From positions 54,846,079 through 54,910,078 of the forward strand of contig CM049309.1 in assembly GCA_026874595.1 (NCBI GenBank): DNA of 64,000 bases, written 5' to 3'. Made by a program: the position numbers and the translations under genes. The stretch comes from Sipunculus nudus (lineage: Eukaryota; Annelida; Sipuncula; Golfingiida; Sipunculidae). Under the pieces are notes generated by a model, which searched no databases, was not told the DNA's origin, and saw only the letters and a program-made list of their open reading frames with translations. Positions 13,689-25,900 of this stretch are shown here, in pieces. Within the stretch, counting starts at the first letter, position 1, and each line of letters opens with the position of its first letter.

Positions 13689-16600
13689 AGTATGTATTTT
13701 TATAATAAATAAATAAATGTTTACGTAGACATATATGCCTTTATATTCTTTGTTCGCTTCATGCTGAGACTTAGACCACCTGAGACTTAAGACCACCTGT
13801 GACTTAAGACCGCTTTTGGTGTGGCACATCAGGTGGTCTTAACTCTCAGGTTTTACTGTAGTTGTTTCAGGTACAAGCTTAAAAGTAAAACTTCAGATCA
13901 TGCTTCAGATAAATTATTTGTTACCATATTATTAAAATAATTTTACTGCTTTTGCAGACACTGTGAGCAGAAGTCCTATTTCCTCAGGGAGCACACAGTC
14001 CAACTCTCTTTTGAAGAAGGGGAGTGTGATGGATGTCCTAGGAGGCAAAACAGGAGGATTTGTTGTGGAGAATGCAGCAAGGCCAAAGGTAATGAATGAT
14101 ATCAACCAGTCTGAGTCAGGTTTCTTAAAACCAGCTTCAGAGCTGAAGCAGGGAAGTGTGATGGACATCCTGGGACGGAAGACTGGGACATCTCCTAGCT
14201 GTAACTCTGACCAGGCTACACACAAGGGGGGTTTCCTGAAACCAGCAACAGAGCTCAAGCAAGGAAGTGTCATGGACATCCTAGGTGGCAAGACCAAGAC
14301 AGTAGAAGCTTCAGGGGGCCTCAAGCAGACCGGTGTCTTGGATGCCCTGGCTAACAAGTCTGACCTGAAAGGTATGATGTCAGTGTGTGAAAGTGGCCAC
14401 AAACTTAGCAATTCTGTCTTGAGTGCAATATCCAATACATTTAAAATCAGCTGGATAATTTTTGTACACTATTTAGATAACTGCATGATGCATATTATGT
14501 ATACTTAAACAACATGAACAATGTAGATTCTCCATGTACTTATTGTTCACTGTTGTATTAGTTGGATAGGTAAAAACCTGAGCAAATTGTGTTAATGAAT
14601 TTAAAAAAATATAAAAGGGAAAATTTCTGGTTTCTCATGGCCAAAACCAGTTGCAGCTAGTGTTAATACTTTGCCCAGGTATGGGCCATTGAACCCATGC
14701 CTTTCCAGTTCATTTTACTTCAGCTGTTTGTTGGTCTGATCCTTCAGAACATCAGTAATTTGGTTACCTTGACTTTATATGAAACAGTTTCCAGTGCATC
14801 TGTATATAACTTATCATTATATACAACAACTGATACTGTAGTCGTTGAAGAAGCTACTGTGCCAGTGATGGCCAAGACGTAAGGGTTCACAGATAACAAT
14901 AGTTTAACATCATGTCATTTGTGTCAACAAATAAACAGACCAGCTCCTTAATGCTGTGAACCATACTTGTTGTTTCAGAGACTGATAGCTCAGGGTCAAC
15001 AGATTCAGGTGTGGAAAGCCTGGTGGATAAAGTTGGTGTAGACAAGACTGACAGAGACACATCATCAAGTATACTGGATAAGTTCAAGACACCAGTGGGC
15101 ACCTGGGAATGCCCCACATGTATGTTACAAAATCAGCCATCAGCAGAGAAGTGCCCTGCATGTGAAACGAAGAAGCCCTTTACTCAACAAGGAATAAAAC
15201 CTGCCTTAGGACTGGCAGCCAAATTTAAACCTGAAGCTGGAAGCTGGGAATGCCCTTCTTGTATGCTCCAGAATACAAAAGATAAGTCCACCTGTCCAGC
15301 TTGTCAAACAGCAAAGCCTTCTGCTCAAGCCACCAAACTGCAGAATTTGGTTAACAAACCTACAACTGACTTATCATTACTGGCAAAGTTTAAGGCTCCA
15401 TCTGGTAGCTGGGAATGCCCAGCATGTATGATACAGAATAAAGCTGATGCTGTGAAGTGCCTAGCGTGTGGAACCAGCAAACCAGGTGGAGTGCCATCAT
15501 CGCAGAAGCCAGCACTACCTGCAACAGACCCTGATCTTGCTGCAAAGTTTAAACCCCCGTCAGGGAGTTGGGAATGTCCTGGATGTATGCTGAACAACAA
15601 GGCTGACCAGTCCAAGTGCCCAGCTTGTGAAACTGCCAAACTTGGTGGTGTGGCTGGCAAATTGAACACGGTGGGCTATTGTATATACTCTTTTATAATT
15701 TCACATATCATCAGCACACATTTTGGTAATAGGCTTTTAATGTTGCCATAGGAATAATTTGAGAAATTTATTTAATGATAACTGTATAAATATTTCCATT
15801 TTAATCCATTTTAATGATAACTGTATAAATATTTCCATTTTAATCCATTTTAGGCATGCTTAGGTTGAAAGTTTGCTAAGATTTTCATAGGAATTAGTAA
15901 TTCTCTGTGTAAAAAAAAATACTGTTGGAAATAGATAATTTTATAACTTATAATTTCATAGATTTGCAAGAGTTCATAAATGTAATGAAAAATGTATATT
16001 GCTTCTATTTAAATTGCTATTACAACATTGTGCTGTCTGTTAAAAAGCGGTATAATTATGTTTTTACAAGTGTCAGTAATTAAGTATGTGTCTCACATCT
16101 GCATTATTTTTGTTTTTACAGCCAACAGTGGTTAGGGATGAGTCTCTTGCTCAGCAGTTTAAAGCACCCACAGGCAGCTGGGAGTGTGACACATGTATGG
16201 TGAACAACAAAGGAACGGCCACTAAGTGCATTGCATGTGACACCCCAAAGCCTGGAGCTCGCCAAGCAACAGGTGGCCTGATAGTCTTTTGTCTATATAA
16301 AACTAAGTAAATAGGGATTGCAGTATCCAGTTACTGTTTTCCACTAATTTCTTATTAAACTGATGTATTAGACAAGTGGGAATCCAGCTTCCATGTCGCC
16401 ATTCCTATTTATGTCTACATGTTTTAATTTTTGTCAATTTATATACAGTAGCAGGAAGTATTAAAAAAAACACAAATATCCTTCTTCATGCACAAGTTTA
16501 ACTGACAAGCATTCCACTTAACCTCCAGGTGTTGCCTTAACCTATACTGATTTCAGCAATCATAGTTGTGTAATCAGTTTACTGCAGCCATGTTGTCCCA

Positions 16601-19600
16601 TTTAAAGATCTGCCTTTATTCCCACATTCTGACTTTTTAAAGATACCTGTATATCTGCCCCTTCGCCTGGGAAGTAGAAGCAAAAATGTAATTGCCAGCC
16701 ATAAATTATAATAGATGACATTTGGTCTGGCACACACTTTGTAGTTCACTCTTTGATGGTGCAGCATCCACAGTCTATCCCCAGATCTCAAGAACCACTG
16801 GAGCAGTCATCACATGAAATGTTATGGTCTGTCACCATAAATATTGAAGATGTCATAACTAGATATTATAGGTATATTGACTGAAATAATATGTTTGCAT
16901 CACCTGTTTAGAACTACAATAATTTTGATTATTATTATTGCAACTCTTTACTTGCAGGTTTTGTGAGTCAAGGAGCCTTCAAGTTCCAAACTGACAAAAG
17001 CAGCACAAAGTTGGATACCTCATTGCCCACTTCAGGGTTTAAGTTTGGTAGTAGCACATCAGAAAGTGGACCATCAGCATTATCAGGGATTAAATTTGGC
17101 AGTACCACAACTAGTTCATCAGAAGGAGCACCAACCGGAGGGTTTCGTTTTGGCAGTACAGCAAGTTCCGAGTCTGGTAAAACTGCCAGTATAACATTTG
17201 GCACTGCAGCTACTTCTGGTACATCAGACGGGACTACAAAAGGCGGATTTACTTTTGGTAGTATAGGAAAAATTGAAACAACAGGGGAAATAAAAGGTGG
17301 TTTTAAATTTGGTTCTGGCAACCAGAATTCTGGCACTTCTACTGAAACCCCAGCTGGTGGCTTTAAATTTGGTAGTGGGACAGCTCCAAACGCAGCCAGT
17401 GATACTACCAAACCAGCTTTCCAGTTTGGTGTATCCACAGTGACCAAGACAGCTGGTGAGAAAACAGACATTCAGTTTGGAGCAGGTGCGGCCAAATCTG
17501 GACTTGGTGAAACTGGTACATTTAAGTTTGGTGCAGGGTCAAGTAACAATACATCCAGTGATAGTAAACAAACTTCATCGGCTACAGGTGCTAAAGGGAT
17601 CTTGGGTGATGTGACAGTAGTACAACCAAATGGCTCAGATCCTGGTACGCAAGAAAGTTCTAAAGAAAAAACTGGTTTCACATCGTTATCAGGGCAAGCA
17701 GGCTTTGGCACAGGGGCAGGGGGTTTTAGTTTTGGTGACAAGTCAAAAGTTGTGACAAATAGTGACAGCAATTCTTCAGTCACAAATAAAATCACTCCAG
17801 AAGCACAGAATAGTGATACAGCAAAACCAGAGCCTGCTGCAACTCTGTTTAAGTTTGGTGATTCTGCAAGTAATAATTGTACTCCAACTGCAGGAGGTAC
17901 ATCTTTTGGACAGAGTTCATTGAGTCAGGGAAAGCCTTTTGGAGGTTTCTCAACAGTGAGCCAGGATTCAACTCCTCTAAAGGACCAGGCACAGCTGGCT
18001 CCGTTGTCACTGGGACAGAACAAAAATACAAGTCTGTTTAGTTTTACTGCAAATAAAACAGGAACTGACTGTGCCAGCAAGCCTTTAGGGGGCAGTGTGC
18101 CACAGCCTCAGCCTGCCGCCCAGACGTCTGGTAGTTTATTCACATTTGGACAGTCTGCACCTGCTAGCTCAGCCTTGGGACAGCCTGCTTTGACTGTAGA
18201 TACAAACAATAAGGACAATAAACCTTTCACCCTCGGCCAGTCTGCTCCAGCCAGCAGTAGTGGATCAGCCCCGTTTCAGTTCGGGAGCACTCCGTCATCT
18301 TCTGCACCTGCTGCTGGTCAAGGAGGTTTTGTGTTTGGGGCCACCACTGTGGGTAAGCAATCACTTGTTTCTGATTCTTCTTTAATGCTCATTGACAGAC
18401 CTTTGTTTCTCTGTAATATTCATGGATTTCATCAGTTATCATTTTATAGTACTAGCTGTGAGCTGTAGCCATGGCGTGACATCCTTAGGGTTTTTTGTCC
18501 ATCAGTAGCCCTTCTCATGAAATTTTGATATATATATATACTGTAGATTCAGATAATATCGTGGGCTTAAAATTTCGTGGTTTTTGTACAAAACGCATAT
18601 CGTGGGGTATTTTAATTCGTGGAAAGACAAAGAAAACTTATGTTTATTAATACCTCCATTTGCGCAAGGAAGACGAGCCCGACGTACAAAGGTGGTTCGG
18701 CTCTGATGCTTATCACACGTACGGTGCGCCTGTATCGCGGTCAATCGGGTTAGTGTTGAACAAACAAGCTCCGCCCGACCCGAGCCTAACTAAGAATTTA
18801 TCAGCCGTGACCGACACGTGCCGTCCGATACATCGGCTATTAGTTATGACACCCGATCACACCACTTTGACAGAAAACGTAAACCATCACTTGACCGGAG
18901 GAAAAATGAAACGGGACCGTCCACATGAAGGTTTTTAACTTTGTTTAATCTAGGCGGTAGTCACATGTGGCGCCTGTAAATCCCGGACGGGGCGGGGAGA
19001 CGAGACACGGTTCGTTCGTCATTCATCATGTCAGCTATATTTGGAGATTATAAAGAAATAATTTGCCTAATAGTATTCTGTGGCGCTTACTTACGCTAAC
19101 ATATATATACAACTATCAGCAATATTCGGAAGAAGTACCGCCTGCATGTATTAATAATGGCTCACTCTTATGCACGCAACTGTTGTCGCAATATTCGGAA
19201 TAGGCGGTTTTTCGCGTCCCGCGGTAATCGCGGTAATGCAAAGAGTTTACACGGCCCTTGTCTTTAAAGCCAATAGGTAGCGTAAGTCTCGTTTAATCTC
19301 TATTGAAGGAAGGTTGAAAAGGCCGTTCCGAAAAAGCCGTGCCTCGGTAGCTGTGGTTAAGAACATTGGAACTTGTTTTCCGTTCATGGCGTGTTAGAAA
19401 TACCGCTTTGCGCGACAGAAATGTGGTTCTGTTCTTGAATTTTTTATCCGAAATGTTGAGGAAATGAGGAAATATGGGGATACGTTTTCAGTTTAAATCA
19501 TACGTTGATATTGTTTGATTGTAAACATATCAGGGGGCCGTGTTTGTTCGATGTAAGGGGAAATAATTTGATTGACAAAAGATTATTTATAAATCCCATA

Positions 19601-19868
19601 TTTTTATAGTAATTTAGGAAAAAGCAATTCGGTGCATTTAATAAATATATCAAATACAATCATAAAACAGTAGTAAACAATTTTTGTATCTTTATTGAAA
19701 ATCAGCCAGGGGTAACAATTATATATATATAAAGTCGACCACCAGCTACCGTTAGGATACCGTATATCCTCTGACCCTGTGATTTTTTGATCGTTGGAAT
19801 CATGAATTCGTGGATTATCTTGATCCACGAAAACCACGAAAATAAAATCCCAACTAATATTTCTGAAT

Positions 19869-19926
<58 letters not shown>

Positions 19927-22900
19927 ACACATATATAAAAATATATATACATAGAAATAGATAAATAGATGTATATACTGGGCCAAGTACCCCACATGGC
20001 CCACAACAGAGAGAGCACAAGTGTTCATTATGCCTCTATGATCATGCAATGTTTCAGGGTGGCTGAACTATTCTTCCAAAACTGTCATGGACATATTGTA
20101 GTATCTCAACATAGCATTCATGGCTCAATTGCAAAATGTTCAAAATTACAGGAGTCAGGAGATTTATTATTATAAAGCATGCATTGTGCCTGAAATTTTG
20201 ACAATTCTTAGTCTTGAAAAGTTTAATATCTTAAAACTATTACCACAGTCATATTTCTTTGTATTATAATACACAGGTACAAAATCTGAGAAGGCAACAA
20301 CTAGTGGTTTTAATCTTGGTGGAAAGAGGGAGCTGCCAACTACAGACAGCCCCGCTGAAAAACGGGGGAAACCTGGTACAGTGATTGTGATATTACTTGA
20401 CATAACACAAATCTCAGATACAAAGTAGAAACCGAAACAGAACTCTTTCCTTTTTTAAAGTGATTTTCATGATATTTCTGTATACCATGGCTGAAATAGT
20501 GTTACTTGTCCCTGTAGACCTGCAGAAGCTGATCAGTATGACTTGCCCTTGTAAGCATACTGTGTCTAACCAAAATGACTTGTCCTTGTAGACATGCTGA
20601 GTCTGAACAATATGACCTGTCCTTGTAGACATACTGTGTCTGACCAATATGACTTGTCCTTGAAAAAATGCTGTGTCTGACCAAAATGACTTGTCCTTGT
20701 AGACATGCTGTGTCTGCCCAATATGACTTGTCTTTAAAGACATGTTGTGTCTGACCAAAATGACTTGTCCTTCTAGAAAAGCTGTGTCTGACCAATCTGA
20801 CTTGTCCTTCTAGACATTCTGTGTCTGACCAAAATGACATGTCCTTGAAGAAATGCTGTGTCTGACCAAAATGACTTGTCCTTGTAGACATGCTGTGTCT
20901 GCCCAATATGACTTATCTTTAAAAACATGTTGTGTCTGACCAAAATGACTTGTCATTCTAGACATGCTGTGTCCAACCAAAATGACTTGTCCTTGTAGAC
21001 ATGCTGTGTCTGACCAAAATGACTTGTCCTTGTAGAGGAGCTATGTCTGACCAAAATGGTTTGTACTTCTTGACATGCTGTGTCTGACCAAAATGACTTG
21101 TTCTTGTAGAAAAGCTGTGTCTGACCAAAATGATTTGTCCTTCTGGACATGCTGTGTCTGACCAAAATGACTTGTCCTTGTAGAAAAGCTGTGTCTGACC
21201 AAAATGACTTGTCCTTGTAGACATGCTGTGTCTTACCAAAATGACTTGTCCTTGTAGACATGCTGTGTCTGACCAAAATGATTTGTCCTTCTGGACATGC
21301 TGTGTCTGACCAAAATGACTTGTCCTTGTAGAAAAGCTGTGTCTTACCAAAATGACTTGTCCTTGTAGACATGCTGTGTCTTACCAAAATGACTTGTCCT
21401 TGTAGAAAAGCTGTGTCTGACCAAAATGATTTGTCCTTCTGGACATGCTGTTTCTGACCAAAATGACTTGTCCTTGTAGAAAAGCTGTGTCTGACCAAAA
21501 TTACTTGTCCTTGTAGACATGCTGTGTCTTACCAAAATGACTTGTCCTTCTAAAAAAGCTGTGTCTGACCAATATGACTTGCCCTTCTTGACATGCTGTG
21601 TCTGACCAATATGAATTGTCCACCTTGGCATGCTGTGTCTGACCAGTATTACCTGTCCTTGTAGACATACTGTGTCTGACCAATATGACTTTTCCTTGTA
21701 GAAATGCTGTGTCTGACCAAAATGACTTGTCCTTGTATAAAATGCTGTGTCTAACCAATCTGACTTGTCCTTCTAGACATTCTGTGTCTGACCAAAATGA
21801 CTTGTCCTTGAAGAAATGCTGTGTCTGACCAAAATGACTTGTCCTTGTAGACATGCTGTGTCTGCCCAATATGACTTGTCTTTAAAGACATGTTGTGTCT
21901 GACCAAAATGACTTGTCATTCTAGACATGCTGTGTCCAACCAAAATGACTTTTCCTTGTAGACATGCTGTGTCTGACCAAAAAGACTTGTCCTTGTCAAG
22001 GTGCTATGTCTGACCAAAATTGCTTGTCCTTCTTGACATGCTGTGTCTGACCAAAATGACTTGTTCTTGTAGAAAAGCTTTGTCTGACCAAAATGATTTG
22101 TCCTTCTGGACATGCTGTGTCTGACCAAAATGACTTGTCCTTGTAGAAAAGCTGTGTCTGACCAAAATGACTTGTCCTTGTAGACATGCTGTGTCTTACC
22201 AAAATGACTTGTCCTTGTAGAAAAGCTTTTATTGACCAAAATGACTTGTCCTTGTAGAAATGCTGTGTCTAACCAAAATGACTTGTCCTTGTAGACATGC
22301 TGTGTCTGACCAAAATGACTTGTCCTTTAAGAAAAGCTGTGTCTGACCAATATGACTTGCCCTTCTTGACATGCTGTGTCTGACCAATATGAATTGTCCA
22401 CCTTGGCATGCTGTGTCTGACCAGTATTACCTGTCCTTGTAGACATACTGTGTCTGACCAATATGACTTGTCCTTGTAGAAATGCTGTGTCTGACCAAAA
22501 TGACTTGTCCTTGTAGAAATGCTGTGTCTAACCAAAATGACTTGTCCTTCTAGACATGCTGTGTCTGACCAAAAATTACTTGTCCTTCTAGAAAAGCTGT
22601 CTGACCAGAATGACTTGTCCTTGTAGACATGCTGTGTCTGACCAATATGAATTGTCCTTGTAGAAACGCTGTGTCTGACCAAAGGAATTGTCTTTCTAGA
22701 CATGCTGTGTCTGACCAATATGACGTCTTTCTAGACATGCTATGTCTCACCAATATGACATGTCTTTCTAGACATGCTGTGTCTGACCAAAATGACTTGT
22801 CCTTGTAGAAAAGCTGTGTCTGACCAAAATGACTTGTCCTTGTTGACATGCTGTGTCGGACCAAAATGACTTGTCCTTGTAGAAAAACTGTGTCTGACCA

Positions 22901-25900
22901 AAATGACTTGTCCTTGTAGAAATGCTGTGTCTGACCAAAATGACTTGTCCTTGTAGAAATGCTGTTACCAACCAAAATGACTTGTCCTTGTATACATGCT
23001 GTGTCTGACCAAAATGACTTGTCCTTCTAGAAAAGCTGTGTCTGACGAATATGACTTGCCCTTCTTGACATGTTGTGTCTGACCAATATGAATTGTCTAC
23101 CTGGGCATGCTGTGTCTGACCAATATTACCTGTCCTTGTAAACATACTGTGTCTGACCAATATGACTTGTCATCGTAGAAATGCTGTGTCTGACCAAGTG
23201 AATTGTCTTTCTAGACATGCTGTGTCTGACCAATATGATGTCTTTCAAGACATGCTATGTCTCACCAATATGACATGTCTTTCTAGACATGCTGTGTCTG
23301 ACCAAAATGACTTGTCCTTCTAGAAAAGCTGTGTCTGACCAATATGACTTGCCCTTCTTGACATGCTGTGTTTGACCAATATGAATTGTCCACCTTGGCA
23401 TGCTGTGTCTGACCAGTATTACCTGTCCTTGTAGACATACTGTGTCTGACCAATATGACTTGTCCTTGTAGAAATGCTGTGTCTGACCAAAATGACTTGT
23501 CCTTGTAGAAATGCTGTGTCTAACCAAAATGACTTGTCCTTCTAGACATGCTGTGTCTGACCAAAAATTACTTGTCCTTCTAGAAAAGCTGTCTGACCAG
23601 AATGACTTGTCCTTGTAGACATGCTGTGTCTGACCAATATGAATTGTCCTTGTAGAAACGCTGTGTCTGACCAAAGGAATTGTCTTTCTAGACATGCTGT
23701 GTCTGACTAATATGACGTCTTTCTAGACATGCTATGTCTCACCAATATGACATGTCTTTCTAGACATGCTGTGTCTGACCAAAATGACTTGTCCTTGTAG
23801 AAAAGCTGTGTCTGACCAAAATGACTTGTCCTTGTTGACATGCTGTGTCGGACCAAAATGACTTGTCCTTGTAGAAAAACTGTGTCTGACCAAAATGACT
23901 TGTCCTTGTAGAAATGCTGTGTCTGACCAAAATGACTTGTCCTTGTAGAAATGCTGTTACCAACCAAAATGACTTGTCCTTGTATACATGCTGTGTCTGA
24001 CCAAAATGACTTGTCCTTCTAGAAAAGCTGTGTCTGACGAATATGACTTGCCCTTCTTGACATGTTGTGTCTGACCAATATGAATTGTCTACCTGGGCAT
24101 GCTGTGTCTGACCAATATTACCTGTCCTTGTAAACATACTGTGTCTGACCAATATGACTTGTCATCGTAGAAATGCTGTGTCTGACCAAGTGAATTGTCT
24201 TTCTAGACATGCTGTGTCTGACCAATATGATGTCTTTCTAGACATGCTATGTCTCACCAATATGACATGTCTTTCTAGACATGCTGTGTCTGACCAAAAT
24301 GACTTGTCCTTCTTGACATGCTGTGTCTGACCAAAATGACTTGTCCTTCTTGACATGCTGTGTCTGACCAAAATGACTTGTCCATTTAGACATGCTGTGT
24401 CTGACCAAAATGACGTGTCCTTCTAGACATGCTGTGTCTGACCAAAAATGACTTGTCCTTGTAGAAAAGCTGTGTCTGACCAAAAATGACTTGTCCTTGT
24501 AGACATGCTGTGTCTGACTAACATGACTTGTCCTTCTAGACATGCTGTGTCTGACCAATTACCTTTTCTTGTAGACAAACTGTGTTCACCAGTATGACTA
24601 GTCCCTTTACACATAAAGTGTGAATGATATCCCTTACCCTTTTAACGTACTGTGTCTGATCGGTGTGACCTTTCCCAGTTAACTTTAAGATACTTATCAA
24701 TATGATTTCCCCTTGTATGTGTGTTTCTGACCAATGTGATTTGTCCCTGTCAGCATACTGTATTTGGTCAGAGTGATTTGTCTGTTTTGACAAGGAAGCA
24801 CCCCATTTTTGCAATATGTGAAAAAAATAGACATTATAATTAAGTGAATAGTGGCAATGAGGTGACTTATCAGAGGTACTAGCCATTTAATTAAAAACTG
24901 CATGTTGGTTATCTAACTTGAGCATAAACATCTTTGTTCAGTTTCATTCGATATTTTCATTATATTAATACTCATATGGTACCACATGCAGTCTGTCTTA
25001 TCAAAGTAAAATATGACTGATACATCAATGTTGTTCTGATTGATTTACTATGATTTAACAATTTGCACAAGTACTGAATTTGCATCATATTCTGATTGGA
25101 AAATCAGTAAACCCTGTAATGATTTATCGACATACTCAGTTCCAGAAATGAGGATGGATTTTATTAGCTCAGCTGACTATAAGTCAACTGAAACTGTTGG
25201 ACCCATGAATCTGAATTCCAGCATACAGTTAGATGTCCCCAAATCTCCTACCCTCCCGAAAATTGGGTCACTACAACTTCATTCTATGGAGATATAAAGG
25301 AAAAGCCTTAATTTTCCATTAAAAAGCCAATGTCACAATTCAAGACTGCCTAATATTGAAACCACATCTGTTTATGAGTATATTGAACTATATATTTCCT
25401 ATATACATACCAGAAATTAGGTCAGTATTATGTATTTTCTTGAAGTTATTGGTCCGAACATAATGCAAGTTGTAAAAAATCTTGAAAGATAGTTACTCAC
25501 TTAACATGAGAAATGTTAAAGCTAGAGACTTTTCAGGAATATAACTCAATCTAATCAAAATTCAGTTATATACCAAAAATTAAATCTGAATTTTGCATAT
25601 TTTAAAGTTTTTAGCATAAATATAAAATCTGTACTATGAAATTTGCCCAACTTTGGCCATGGCACATTTTTTTTCCTGTAAGCACTGTTGATTTTATTTT
25701 GATGTCATGCATACATAAGGATTTCAGCTTCTTAATTCTGAAATTTGAAAGGAATTGACCAAAACTGTAGCTTTTATTAAAGTTTTTATGAGACCATGTC
25801 ACACCTAGGGTATACTGAAGGGCTCTTCAGTCACCTGTATGTCACCCTTGTGGACCTTTCAGGCTAATGATGCACACTTGAAGTGGGGCATACCTGGCAA

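Noticed and set aside
18660-18938. 92-codon plus-strand open frame
   Set aside because: Lies within a TIR element, no recognised family, GC-rich composition makes chance frames likely.
20502-24558. Long overlapping minus-strand open frames with VRHSMSTRTSHFGQTQ-type repeats
   Set aside because: They arise from the 37-bp tandem repeat, which cycles all frames; frames break irregularly, no start or splice context, and the region is an intron of NUP153 on the other strand.
20500-24560. CRISPR array
   Set aside because: Units are contiguous with no unique spacers, in a eukaryotic intron; it is a minisatellite.
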